Shown here piece by piece: positions 7,139 to 15,867 of a DNA stretch of 30,911 bases. Location: positions 1 through 30,911 of the forward strand of contig NZ_JBQKKT010000029.1 of assembly GCF_052116585.1 (NCBI RefSeq), written 5' to 3'. Positions within the stretch are counted from its first letter, which is position 1. Each line of letters opens with the position of its first letter. Below the pieces are notes generated by a model. That model did not search any database, was not told where the DNA came from, and worked only from the letters and a program-made list of their open reading frames with translations. This stretch comes from Luteococcus sp052116585 (lineage in GTDB: Bacteria; Actinomycetota; Actinomycetes; Propionibacteriales; Propionibacteriaceae). The translations under genes and the position numbers were made by a program.

Positions 7139-8671
7139 ATGGACGCTCAAATCATTGCCCGATGGCAATTCGGGATCACGACCGTCTACCACTTCCTCTT
7201 CGTCCCGCTGACGATTTCACTGTCGATGCTCGTCGCGGTACTCCAGACCATTTGGTACAAGACGGGAAATGACAACTTCCTGAGGCTCACCAAGTTCTTC
7301 GGAAAGCTGTTCTTGATCAACATCGCCGCCGGTGTGGTCACCGGCATCGTGCAGGAGTTCCAGTTCGGCATGAACTGGAGCGAGTACTCCCGATTCGTCG
7401 GCGACGTCTTCGGCGCCCCGCTGGCGCTGGAGGCCCTGCTGGCCTTCTTCCTGGAGTCAACCTTCATCGGCCTGTGGATCTTCGGCTGGGATCGCCTGCC
7501 CAAGAAGCTGCACCTGATGACCATCTACCTCACCGCCATCGGCACCATGCTGAGCGCGGTCTTCATCCTGGCCGCCAACAGCTGGATGCAGAATCCCGTC
7601 GGCGCGGTCTTCCGCAATGGTCGGGCAGAGCTGACCGACTTCGGCGCCCTGCTCACCAACCCCGTCTTCCTGGCAACCTTCCCGCACCAGCTCAGCGCCG
7701 CCTACATGGTGGGCGGTGGACTGGTGGCTGGCCTGTCCGGCTGGCACCTGGCGCGGCTCAACAAGGCCCGCAAGGAGACGCCCGAGGGCCAGGACCTTCG
7801 CTACACCGGCACTTCCGTGAAGGCTGAGCACGTGGAGCGCGACATCACCACTTGGCGCTGGTCGGCCAAGTTCGGCGCCTGGGTGCTGCTGGTTGCCTCG
7901 ATCTTCGTCATGGGTTCCGGTGACATCCAGGGCAAGGTGATGACCGAGGTGCAGCCCATGAAGATGGCGGCGGCCGAGGCGCACTACCACACCAGCGACA
8001 GCCCGGACTTCTCCGTGGTGACGATCGGCTCCCTCGACGGCACGGAAGAGGTCTGGAGCCTCAAGGTGCCCAAGCTGCTCAGTTTCCTGGCCCACGGCAA
8101 CTTCGACTCGCAGGTGCAGGGCATCAATGATCTCGTCGAGCAGTACGACGAACAGGGCTTCCTGCGCGACGACGGCAGCCAGACCGAACTGCAGAAGCAG
8201 TACGCCGAGGTGCTGAAGACGGTTCCCGTGAACGCGATGCCCAATGTGATCGCCGCCTACTGGACCTTCCGGATCATGATGGGCCTGGGCTTCGCCGGCA
8301 TGGGCATCGCGGCGTGGATCCTGTGGGTGCTGCGCAAGGGCCGCAACCCAATGCCGAGCAGGCTGTGGATGAGCGCCATGGTGGCCCTGCCCCTGCTGCC
8401 GGTCTTCGCCAACTCCTTCGGCTGGATCTTCACCGAGATGGGTCGCCAGCCGTGGATCGTCGCGGGTGTGATGCCCACCTGGACGGCAGTCTCCCCGTCG
8501 GTCAGCGCCGGCGAGGCACTGGCGACGATGCTGCTGTTCACCCTGATCTACGGAGCGCTCGCCGTCGTCGAGGTGGGGCTGATCCTCAAGTGGAACCGGG
8601 CAGGTCTGCCCGAGGTGGAACCCGTCGAGATCGTGGAGGACGAGGATGCCCCCTTGTCCTTCGCGTACTGA
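7139..8671 (+). CDS. cydA: Cytochrome bd ubiquinol/menaquinol oxidase subunit I
   Basis: The 510-residue catalytic subunit of the high-affinity bd oxidase oxidises quinol and reduces oxygen to water at the cytoplasmic membrane without pumping protons. Haem ligands are all present: His18 (high-spin haem b), and His183 with Met380 in FRIM (b558). Acidic residues Glu98 and Glu106 of the haem pocket are present, as are the quinol-site signature GRQPW (435-439) and the Q-loop residues GDIQGKVMTEVQP. The Q-loop is short, as is normal outside the proteobacterial long type. It is the first gene of cydA-cydB-cydD-cydC and is divergent from the BlaI-like repressor. The start at 7139 is supported by the promoter position. 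Its stop overlaps the cydB ribosome binding site. Confidence 0.97.
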   Translation: MDAQIIARWQFGITTVYHFLFVPLTISLSMLVAVLQTIWYKTGNDNFLRLTKFFGKLFLINIAAGVVTGIVQEFQFGMNWSEYSRFVGDVFGAPLALEALLAFFLESTFIGLWIFGWDRLPKKLHLMTIYLTAIGTMLSAVFILAANSWMQNPVGAVFRNGRAELTDFGALLTNPVFLATFPHQLSAAYMVGGGLVAGLSGWHLARLNKARKETPEGQDLRYTGTSVKAEHVERDITTWRWSAKFGAWVLLVASIFVMGSGDIQGKVMTEVQPMKMAAAEAHYHTSDSPDFSVVTIGSLDGTEEVWSLKVPKLLSFLAHGNFDSQVQGINDLVEQYDEQGFLRDDGSQTELQKQYAEVLKTVPVNAMPNVIAAYWTFRIMMGLGFAGMGIAAWILWVLRKGRNPMPSRLWMSAMVALPLLPVFANSFGWIFTEMGRQPWIVAGVMPTWTAVSPSVSAGEALATMLLFTLIYGALAVVEVGLILKWNRAGLPEVEPVEIVEDEDAPLSFAY

Positions 8672-8686
8672 GGAAGGTGACCTGCG

Positions 8687-9784
8687 TTGACTCCCCTGCA
8701 TGCTGATCCGACCACGCTCCAGATCGTCTGGTTCTGGCTCTCGGCCGTGCTCTGGCTCGGCTACTTCTTCCTGGAGGGCTTCGACTACGGCGTCGCCATG
8801 CTCTTCCCGGTCCTGGGCAGGGACGAGGACGAGCGTCGCGTGATGATCAACACCATCGGTCCGGTCTGGGACGGCAACGAGGTGTGGCTGCTCACCGCGG
8901 GCGGCGCCATGTTCGCCGCCTTCCCCGGCTGGTACGCGACGCTGTTCAGCGGCCTCTACCTGCCGCTCTTCCTGGTTCTGGTGGGCCTGATCATCCGGGG
9001 CATCGCCTTCGAGTACCGCGCCAAGCGTGAGAGCACCGAGTGGAAGCGCACGCTCGACTGGTGCGCCACCATCGGTTCCTTCCTGCCCGCGCTGGTCTTC
9101 GGCGTCGGCTTCGCCAACTTCGTCAAGGGCATCAGGGTGGGCTCCGACGTGCTGGTGGCGCAGGGCTTCTGGAGCCTGTTCAATCCCTTCGCGCTGCTGG
9201 GCGGCGTGCTGTTCGTGGCGCTCTTCCTGAGCCACGGCGCCGTCTTCATCGCACTCAAGACCAAGGGCGCGATCCGCACCAAGGCCAACCGTTTCGCCCT
9301 GAAGTCGACGCTGGTCACCGCCGCCCTGATGGCCGTCTTCGTGGTCTGGCAGAACGTAGCCTGGCCCGCCGACGAGAGCTCCTGGTTGGGCCGCGCAGCG
9401 CTGGTGCTGTGCTGGGCGTCGGGCCTGTTGGCCGTGATCGCCCTGCTGGTCTCCACCGTCATGGTGAAGAAGGATCGCGACGGCTGGGCCTTCGTGGCCA
9501 CCGGTCTGGCCATCGCATTCCTGGTGGTGGACATCTTTGCCAAGATGTACGGCAACCTGGGCTTCGTCAGTCTGGATCCGGCAAATCCGCTGGACATGAC
9601 GACGGCGGCCAGCTCGCCCTACACGCTGAAGATCATGACCATCGCCGCGGCGGCCGCCGTACCGGTGGTGCTGGGCTACCAGGCGTGGAGCTACTGGGTC
9701 TTCCGCAAGCGTCTGAGCACGAAGAACCTGCCCGTCACCAGCCACCCGTCCACCCCGCGACGCGCTGCGCCGCAGGTCGGTTGA
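8687..9784 (+). CDS. cydB: Cytochrome bd oxidase subunit II
   Basis: A 365-residue integral membrane partner of CydA, needed for assembly and for the oxygen-reducing haem pair. Early hallmarks are the segment WFWLSAVLWLGYFFLEGFDYG (family signature, about 15-35) and WDGNEVWL (61-68), whose Asp62 matches the acidic residue of the proton path. Eight or nine hydrophobic helices follow, and the tail after residue 340 is polar. Translation starts at a TTG (8687), supported by GAGGAAGG ten bases upstream, a strong ribosome binding site that overlaps the cydA stop. This rare start may set CydB levels relative to CydA. cydD begins 12 bases after its stop. Confidence 0.97.
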   Translation: MTPLHADPTTLQIVWFWLSAVLWLGYFFLEGFDYGVAMLFPVLGRDEDERRVMINTIGPVWDGNEVWLLTAGGAMFAAFPGWYATLFSGLYLPLFLVLVGLIIRGIAFEYRAKRESTEWKRTLDWCATIGSFLPALVFGVGFANFVKGIRVGSDVLVAQGFWSLFNPFALLGGVLFVALFLSHGAVFIALKTKGAIRTKANRFALKSTLVTAALMAVFVVWQNVAWPADESSWLGRAALVLCWASGLLAVIALLVSTVMVKKDRDGWAFVATGLAIAFLVVDIFAKMYGNLGFVSLDPANPLDMTTAASSPYTLKIMTIAAAAAVPVVLGYQAWSYWVFRKRLSTKNLPVTSHPSTPRRAAPQVG

Positions 9785-9796
9785 CGAGACGCCGGC

Positions 9797-11497
9797 ATGG
9801 CGGGACCCATCGATCGTCGCCTCATGCGGCGTGGCAGGGCGACCAGGACCTTCCTGGTCGCCCTTGCCGTGGTGGGTGTGGTGCAGGCCGTCGCCATCTG
9901 CCTGCAGGCGCGCTACCTGGCCACGGCTCTCTCCCACGTCTTCGCCACCCACACCACCGTTGGCCTGGCTGGCTGGATCGGGGTGCTCGCGGCCATCTTC
10001 ACGCTGCGTGCGGCACTGGCGTGGCTGAACAGCACGCTCGCCCACCACGCGTCGGCCGCGGTGAAGGCCGGTCTACGACGTGACCTGGTGCGCGCACGTC
10101 TGGCACACCCACAGGATCCGTCGATGTCCTCGTCCACGCTGGTGACGCTCGCCACGCAGGGCCTCGACGCGCTGGACGGCTACTACTCCAAGTACCTTCC
10201 CCAACTCGTGCTGGCGGTGATCGTGCCGATCACCGTGGTGGGGGTCGTGCTCACCCAGGACGTGGCCAGCGCCTTGATCATCGGACTCACGCTGCCCTTG
10301 ATCCCGGTCTTCATGGTGCTGATCGGTTGGACCACCCAGAAGCAGGTGGAACGACGCTGGAAGGTGCAGACGCGGTTGGCGAACCACTTCGCAGATCTGG
10401 TGACCGGCCTGGCCACCCTGCAGGTCTTCGGCCGGGCCCGGGGCCAGCGCGAGGGGCTGCGGCTCACGGAGGCCCGCCATCGCGACGAGACGATGCGGAC
10501 GCTCAGGGTGAGCTTCCTGAGCTCTTTCGCCCTGGAGCTGGTCTCGACCCTCAGCGTCGCCGTGGTGGCGGTGACGGTGGGCTTCCGCGTGGTCTTCGGC
10601 CACATGGAGCTGCAGCCTGCCCTGTTCATCCTGGTGTTGGCGCCCGAGGCCTATCTGCCGCTGCGCCAGGTGGGGACGCACTACCACGACGCGGCCGACG
10701 GGATGGCTGCTGCTGACCAGGCCCTGTCCTGGATCGAGGGAGCGGGAGTTGACGCGGCCGAGGCGCCCGCAGCGGACGGCAGCACCCTCGCGGCCCATCG
10801 GGGCTCCACGCCTGCGCAGCCCGCGGTCCGTGGTGTCCGTCCGACCGTGCAGATCGAGGGCCTGAGCCACACCTGGCCAGGAGCCGCGGAGCCCGTGCTG
10901 GACCAGCTGGACCTGCAGCTCACCCCCGGCGAGGTCGTCGCGATCCAGGGCCCCTCAGGTGGGGGCAAGTCGACCCTGCTGGCCGTGCTGATGGGCTTCC
11001 TGCACCCCGACGAGGGCCGTGTGCTCGTGGACGGGGAGGACATTGCGCAGGACCTCCCGGCCTGGCGTCGGCGCGTCGCCTGGGTGGGGCAGGAACCGTC
11101 GATGCCGGAGGCCACGATCGCTGCGAACATCGCGATGGGCAGCGCCACTGCGGTGCGTGAAGAGGAGCTGCGCGCGGTGCTGGACCTGGCCGGGGGCCAG
11201 CTGCTGGAGCTGGAACGGCCGGTGGGTGACGACGCGGAGGGACTGTCGGCCGGGGAACTGCGTCGGGTGGCCATCGCCCGGGCTCTCCTGCGCATCCGGC
11301 ACGACGGGGCTTCGCTGTTGGTGATGGACGAACCCACCGCCGGGCTGGACGCGGACGCCGAGGCCGCCGTGCTGCGGGCGGTCCGCAGCAGTGGAGCGGG
11401 GGCGCTGGTGGTCAGCCACCGCCCGGCCGTCCTGGCGATGGCGGACCGGGTGGTCACCGTCGAGGCCGGTCACGCACGGCAGGGGGTGGCCCGGTGA
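9797..11497 (+). CDS. cydD: CydD, ABC transporter half for cytochrome bd assembly
   Basis: A 566-residue ABC half-transporter. CydD pairs with CydC; the complex is required to assemble cytochrome bd and is reported to move cysteine/glutathione or haem-related compounds. Membrane domain about residues 15-310, then an ATPase domain with Walker A GPSGGGKST (385-393), signature LSAGE (483-487), Walker B LLVMDEPT (about 507-514) and an H-loop SHRP. All catalytic positions are intact. The linker at 313-350 is longer and Ala-rich. It follows cydB by 12 bases and overlaps cydC by a GTGA, so it is in the same operon. The gene order cydABDC as separate genes is common in actinobacteria. Confidence 0.93.
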   Translation: MAGPIDRRLMRRGRATRTFLVALAVVGVVQAVAICLQARYLATALSHVFATHTTVGLAGWIGVLAAIFTLRAALAWLNSTLAHHASAAVKAGLRRDLVRARLAHPQDPSMSSSTLVTLATQGLDALDGYYSKYLPQLVLAVIVPITVVGVVLTQDVASALIIGLTLPLIPVFMVLIGWTTQKQVERRWKVQTRLANHFADLVTGLATLQVFGRARGQREGLRLTEARHRDETMRTLRVSFLSSFALELVSTLSVAVVAVTVGFRVVFGHMELQPALFILVLAPEAYLPLRQVGTHYHDAADGMAAADQALSWIEGAGVDAAEAPAADGSTLAAHRGSTPAQPAVRGVRPTVQIEGLSHTWPGAAEPVLDQLDLQLTPGEVVAIQGPSGGGKSTLLAVLMGFLHPDEGRVLVDGEDIAQDLPAWRRRVAWVGQEPSMPEATIAANIAMGSATAVREEELRAVLDLAGGQLLELERPVGDDAEGLSAGELRRVAIARALLRIRHDGASLLVMDEPTAGLDADAEAAVLRAVRSSGAGALVVSHRPAVLAMADRVVTVEAGHARQGVAR

Positions 11498-13089
11498 GCA
11501 GGCCCGCCGATCCCACCGTCCGCCTGGTCCGCGACCTGCTGCGCAGCGTGCCGCAGGGCCGCCGACGGATGGTGCGTTCCACCCTCTTGGCCGCCACCAC
11601 GTCGGCTGCCTCCGTGGCTCTGATGGCCGTCTCCGCGTGGTTGTTGAGCCGCGCGGCAGAGCACCCGCCCGTGTTGTACCTGGAGGTGGCCGCCGTCGGC
11701 GTGCGCTTCTTCGGCATCCTGCGGGGCGTCTCCCGCTACGGCGAACGGCTGGTGGGCCATGACCTGGCGCTGCGCATGCAGGGGGCGCTGCGGCTGCGCG
11801 CCTATGACCACCTGAGCCGCACCACCCTGCTGGGGCGCAGCCGCGGCGATCTGCTCACCCGGGTGATTGCCGATGTGGAGGCCATCCAGGACCTGGTGGT
11901 GCGTGTGGCCATTCCGCTGTGTTCCGCCTCGCTGGTGATGTTCGCGACGTCGGTGGCCATGGCCTTCTTCAGCCCGGCAGCGGCGGTGGTGCTGCTGGGC
12001 ACCGCCCTGTTGGCCGGTGTGCTGCTGCCCTGGGCCAGTCAGTCTCTGAGCCGACGGGCCGACGAGCGGGCGGTCACCGCGCGGGCGGAACTGGCCCAGG
12101 TGCTCGACGAGGTCTCGCACGGCGCCGTGGACCTGGTGGCCTATGGCCTGCAGGACCGGGCCCTGGCCCGCCAGGAGGTGCTGCAGGAACAGCTGGAGGC
12201 GGCGGACCGCCGGGCGGCCTGGACCCGGGGCCTCGGGACCGCGGGCCAGGTGCTGGCCAGCGCTCTGGCGGTGCTCTCCGCGCTCTGGATCGGCGGTCAG
12301 GCGGTGGCCGACGGGGAACTGTTGGGCCGCAACCTGGCGGTGCTGGTGCTCACTCCCCTGGCCTTGCACGAGGTGCTGTCCACCTTCACCCAGGCCGCAC
12401 AGACCCACACCCGGGCGCGCACCTCGATCTCCCGGGTGGCGGCGCTGCTCGACGAGGAGGTCGTCGGTCAGGGTGATCGGCCGGAGGCCAAATCCACTGA
12501 TCATCCCGGTCTGGAGCTGGACTCCGTGGCGATTGGCTGGCCCGGTGGGGAGATCCTGACCGAAGGACTGTCCTTCCGGATTGGGTCAGGTGACCGGCTG
12601 GCCGTCGTCGGACCGTCGGGCTCCGGCAAGACCACTCTGGCTGCCACAGTGATGGGACTGATCCCGCCCCGTGCCGGCACCATCACCAGCCGGGGCCAGA
12701 TCTGCTACCTCGCTCAGGACGCGCACGTCTTTGCCACCACGCTGGCCGAGAATGTCCGGATCGGGAACAAGGATGCCTCGGACGATGAGGTGGCCGAGGC
12801 CCTGCGTCGGGCCGGGCTGCCGCTCGACCCGGGGCGCAGGGTGGGTGAACAGGGTGCGACGCTCAGCGGCGGGGAGATTCGTCGGTTGGCGCTGGCCCGG
12901 GTCCTGGTGGGCCAGGCCGACGGCGTCGGTCAGGTCTTCCTGTTGGACGAGCCCACCGAGCACCTTGACCGGGAGACGGCGGATGCACTGATGGCGGATC
13001 TGTGGGAGGCAGTGGGCGATTCACCTGCGGTGGTGGTGACGCACGACCCGGTGCTGCGCCAGCAGTGCTCGCAGCTGCTGCGCATGTGA
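11494..13089 (+). CDS. cydC: CydC, ABC transporter half for cytochrome bd assembly
   Basis: A 531-residue partner of CydD. Six predicted membrane helices lie in about residues 25-300, including the early CydC-type segment SAWLLSRAAEHPPVLYLEVA and RYGERLVGHD. The ATPase domain has Walker A GPSGSGKTT (373-381), signature LSGGE (457-461), Walker B FLLDEPTEHLD and an H-loop THDP. The GTG start overlaps the cydD stop. The last codons lie in a 30-bp segment that is repeated immediately after the stop codon, so the C-terminus may have been altered by a local duplication. Two tandem hairpin units follow and probably end the operon. Confidence 0.93.
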   Translation: MSRPADPTVRLVRDLLRSVPQGRRRMVRSTLLAATTSAASVALMAVSAWLLSRAAEHPPVLYLEVAAVGVRFFGILRGVSRYGERLVGHDLALRMQGALRLRAYDHLSRTTLLGRSRGDLLTRVIADVEAIQDLVVRVAIPLCSASLVMFATSVAMAFFSPAAAVVLLGTALLAGVLLPWASQSLSRRADERAVTARAELAQVLDEVSHGAVDLVAYGLQDRALARQEVLQEQLEAADRRAAWTRGLGTAGQVLASALAVLSALWIGGQAVADGELLGRNLAVLVLTPLALHEVLSTFTQAAQTHTRARTSISRVAALLDEEVVGQGDRPEAKSTDHPGLELDSVAIGWPGGEILTEGLSFRIGSGDRLAVVGPSGSGKTTLAATVMGLIPPRAGTITSRGQICYLAQDAHVFATTLAENVRIGNKDASDDEVAEALRRAGLPLDPGRRVGEQGATLSGGEIRRLALARVLVGQADGVGQVFLLDEPTEHLDRETADALMADLWEAVGDSPAVVVTHDPVLRQQCSQLLRM

Positions 13090-13121
13090 CCCGCCAGCAG
13101 TGCTCGCAGCTGCTGCGCATG
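13057..13121. repeat. 30-bp direct duplication across the cydC stop codon
   Basis: The 30 bases at 13057-13086 recur exactly at 13092-13121, a period of 35 bp. The first copy encodes the final ten residues of CydC and the second lies beyond the stop. Exact identity suggests a recent local duplication. Each copy contains the palindrome GCAGCTGC. Confidence 0.85.
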
Positions 13122-13139
13122 AATCCCCTGCCAAGGATT

Positions 13140-13189
13140 CCCTTCCAGCCAAGGGAAGGGTGAGGATTCCCTTCCAGCCACGGGAAGGG
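13140..13189 (+). terminator. Two tandem hairpins after cydC
   Basis: Two 29-bp units (13134-13162 and 13163-13191) differ by one base, and a partial third begins at 13192. Each unit folds: CCCTTCC pairs with GGAAGGG over a 7-base loop (13140-13160 and 13169-13189). A second register (TTCCCTT/AAGGGAA) is also possible in the first unit. Their position 50 bases after cydC suggests termination or 3-prime end stabilisation. There is no T-run. Confidence 0.6.
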
Positions 13190-13222
13190 TGAGGATTACC
13201 GCCCTTCAGGGTGATCCGACGG

Positions 13223-13251
13223 GTGACACGAACAGCGTTGGCGGATAACCT
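13223..13251 (+). promoter_or_regulatory. Promoter of the LuxR-family regulator
   Basis: GTGACA (13223-13228, five of six matches to TTGACA), a 17-base spacer and TAACCT (13246-13251) give a predicted transcript start near 13258. The leader would then be about 120 bases and contain the three 24-bp repeats. Confidence 0.45.
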
Positions 13252-13295
13252 GATCGATGCAGGGATGCGCAACGCGTCCCCCGCGCGAGCGCACA

Positions 13296-13359
13296 GCGCA
13301 ACCACATCTCGTGCGCACGGCGCAACCACAACTCGTGCGCAGAGCGCAACCACATCTCG
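13296..13359. repeat. Three 24-bp tandem repeats upstream of the LuxR-family gene
   Basis: GCGCAACCACA begins at 13296, 13320 and 13344, an exact 24-bp period. The first two units are full length and differ at only three positions; the third matches for 16 bases. A looser GCGCAAC sits at 13267. In the first two units GCGCA and TGCGC can pair. Placed 20-80 bases before a regulator's start codon, these look like iterated protein binding sites or leader hairpins. Confidence 0.75.
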
Positions 13360-13377
13360 ACAGATCGGGGACTGCAG

Positions 13378-15756
13378 ATGAGCGATGCAAGCCTGCTGGC
13401 TCCCTGCCCTGCAGATCCGAATGCACTCGGGGTCCCCACCCGACTTCTGGTTGTGCTGGACCGACTGCTGCGCGGCCGGGTGGCGGTGGTCTCCGGCCCC
13501 GCTGGACACGGCAAGCTCGCGCTGGTCCAGACCTGGCTGAACCACCATCCGGAACTCGACGTGCACTGGCTCGAGGAGCCTTCGGACCTGGCCGCCGCCG
13601 AGAGATCGCTCGAGCATCCCGCAAAGCGCAAAAGCGTCTTGGTGGTGAGCTCGCGAAAGCTCGTCCAGGATCACGACTTCGTCACCCAACTCCTGGACCT
13701 CGCGGAGCGGGAGCCGTCGGTCCGTGTGGTCTTCGTGGGGCGGACACGCCCCGACGCACCGCTGGGCTCACTCGCCGCCCGAGCCCTGCTCGTCGACGTC
13801 GACGGTGATGCCCTCGCCTACACCAATGCCGAAGTGGCCGAGCTCCTGCAGCACGCCAACACGGACCTGGCTCCCGGGGTGCTGGAGAAGGTCATGGACT
13901 ACATCCAGGGGTGGCCCGCCATCGCCCGGATGCTGAGCCACGAACCCATCAGCTGGTCGCACACGGCCAAGGTCACCCGGCTGGCGGACAGCTATGTGGA
14001 GGACGAGGTGCTGCGCGACCTCTCGCCAGATGACGTCGAGATGCTCCAGGAGTTGTCTCCCCTGACCACCCTGGACCCGCTGGCGGCGGCGTGGATGACT
14101 GGCCGGGGCGACGCCGCAGCGCAGCTGAGCCGCCTGCAGGCCCACGGAGTCCCGATCAGTTGGGATGACGCCAACACGATCCGGTTGAACCCGGTGCTGC
14201 GGGGCTTTCTGGGCCGGCAGATGGCCAAGCATTCGCCGGAGATCTGGGCGCGACTCAACGAGCGCGCGGCACTGTGGCTGCGCAATCGCAACCGCCAGTT
14301 CGAGGCCATCGAGTTGGCCATGACGTCGGCACAGCCGGGGCTGGCCTGGATGCTGGCCGGGGAGTACCTGACCTCCGCCACCCATCGGCCGGAATTGCGC
14401 GAGTGCCTGTCCCACTTCTCTGAGATTTTGCCTCCCGGCTGGGATCGGGACATCTGCCTGCATGTGGCCCGCGGACTGGGTACGCCCCAGGCGATGCTGG
14501 CCCAGATCGATGCGCTGCACATGAGGCTGGAAAGCCCGGAGAATGACACCGCGCGCTTCGGCTATTCCGCGTTGGTGCTCTCGATGGCCCGAAGCCTGGG
14601 CTATCCGAAGGACCTGGACCTGACCCCGGCCCTGCAGATGGCGACGGGGGTGGATCCAGACCAGGTGCACGAGCTGGACAAGGCACTGCTCAGTGCCATG
14701 CACACCGAGCACGGCCTGTGGCTGCTCCACCACGGCCATCCGGCCCGGGCGGAGGAGACACTGCTGGCTGGGCTCGGACTGGCCCGCGTCATGAATGTCC
14801 CCTGGGCGACGGTCACCACGCTGTCCACCTTGGCCTTCCTGACGGCCGAGCGAGGCGACGTCGCGAGCGCCGTCCGCCTGGCGGAGGATGCCGTCACCGC
14901 CTGCGCCGAGACCGTCTTCGACACCGACGCGCTGGACGAGTTCGCCCTGCTGGCCCGTGCCGTGACCGCCATCGACACGGGCGACATGGAGGCAGCTGGC
15001 CAGTGGCTGGGGCAGATCGCCCGGCGCCGAGACCGACTGACGGAGAATGACGCCATCCGCACCTATGTGCAGGCCCTCTTCGAGGTGAACAACGGCAACT
15101 CGTCGGCCGCTCGTCGCCTGGTGGAGGCCTATCGAGACCAGCCCCGGACCTCGTCGACCGTCACGCATCGGCTGCTGGTCAGCCTGGCGGCCTTTGACGC
15201 GGCGATCGCTCAGAACGACGTCGACGTGGCGACGGAGGAGTTCGAGCGGATCCAAGAGCTCCATCTTCCGCCCGAGGCCACCGGTGAGGTGGTGCTGGAA
15301 GCGCGGTTGGCCCTGGCCCGGGGCGACTCGCGCACTGCCCATGCGCTCCTGGCGCCCTTGGTGGAAACCGATGGTCCGCCGTTCGAGCACGCCAAGCACA
15401 CCCTGTACATGCTCATGATCTTCGGGGTGGCGGCAGACAACCTGAATCGGGCGGACGAGGCGCTGCGTGCCTTCCAGCGGGCCGGGGTGCTGGCCGATCG
15501 ACTCGGTCTGAACACCCCCAATGCCCTGCACACAAGGGTGGCCGTCGCCAGCCGTCGGGACGTGCCCCTGACCGAGGCCGAGCGCCATGTCCTGGCCCAG
15601 CTTGATTCCGGCAAGACCCTGAGCGAGACCGCAGAGGAGCTGTTCATCTCCCTCAATACCCTCAAGACGCACTTGCGACGGATCTACAAGAAGCTGGGCG
15701 TCGCCAATCGCGAGGAGGCCATCGACCGCGCCCAGGTGATGGGTCTGCGCGGCTGA
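13378..15756 (+). CDS. LuxR-family regulator with MalT-like (LAL/STAND) architecture
   Basis: A 792-residue regulator. The C-terminus (731-792) is a clear LuxR helix-turn-helix: LTEAERHVLAQL, TLSETAEELFISLNTLKTHL and RRIYKKLGVANREEAI. The N-terminus has a P-loop-like GPAGHGKL (40-47), and residues 330-720 are helical TPR-like repeats, as in MalT and the actinobacterial LAL regulators. Normally ATP and an inducer drive oligomerisation. Here the Walker A Ser/Thr is Leu47, and no acidic Walker B follows the strand SVLVVSSRK (86-94), so ATP use is doubtful. ATG 13378 is preceded by GGGG at eight bases. The adjacent alcohol dehydrogenase is the nearest candidate target, and the 24-bp repeats in front suggest autoregulation. 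The signal is unknown. Confidence 0.87.
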   Translation: MSDASLLAPCPADPNALGVPTRLLVVLDRLLRGRVAVVSGPAGHGKLALVQTWLNHHPELDVHWLEEPSDLAAAERSLEHPAKRKSVLVVSSRKLVQDHDFVTQLLDLAEREPSVRVVFVGRTRPDAPLGSLAARALLVDVDGDALAYTNAEVAELLQHANTDLAPGVLEKVMDYIQGWPAIARMLSHEPISWSHTAKVTRLADSYVEDEVLRDLSPDDVEMLQELSPLTTLDPLAAAWMTGRGDAAAQLSRLQAHGVPISWDDANTIRLNPVLRGFLGRQMAKHSPEIWARLNERAALWLRNRNRQFEAIELAMTSAQPGLAWMLAGEYLTSATHRPELRECLSHFSEILPPGWDRDICLHVARGLGTPQAMLAQIDALHMRLESPENDTARFGYSALVLSMARSLGYPKDLDLTPALQMATGVDPDQVHELDKALLSAMHTEHGLWLLHHGHPARAEETLLAGLGLARVMNVPWATVTTLSTLAFLTAERGDVASAVRLAEDAVTACAETVFDTDALDEFALLARAVTAIDTGDMEAAGQWLGQIARRRDRLTENDAIRTYVQALFEVNNGNSSAARRLVEAYRDQPRTSSTVTHRLLVSLAAFDAAIAQNDVDVATEEFERIQELHLPPEATGEVVLEARLALARGDSRTAHALLAPLVETDGPPFEHAKHTLYMLMIFGVAADNLNRADEALRAFQRAGVLADRLGLNTPNALHTRVAVASRRDVPLTEAERHVLAQLDSGKTLSETAEELFISLNTLKTHLRRIYKKLGVANREEAIDRAQVMGLRG

Positions 15757-15792
15757 TCCAGCTGAACACCTGCTTTGCTTCGGCACGAACCG

Positions 15793-15821
15793 TGGAAAAC
15801 AACTACACGACGTCGTAGACT
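15793..15821 (+). promoter_or_regulatory. Alcohol dehydrogenase promoter with palindromic spacer
   Basis: TGGAAA (15793-15798), a 17-base spacer and TAGACT (15816-15821) form a plausible promoter with a transcript start near 15828. The spacer ends in the perfect palindrome ACGACGTCGT (15807-15816), a candidate regulator site that touches the -10 box. Confidence 0.5.
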
Positions 15822-15867
15822 CGCCCAAAGTACTCGACCCACAAGGACGTGGGGAAAAGGGGAAGTC

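Noticed and set aside
13296..13359. Possible CRISPR array
   Set aside because: The 24-bp units are head to tail with no unique spacers between them and there are no cas genes. The 17-bp units at 24676-24743 fail for the same reason.
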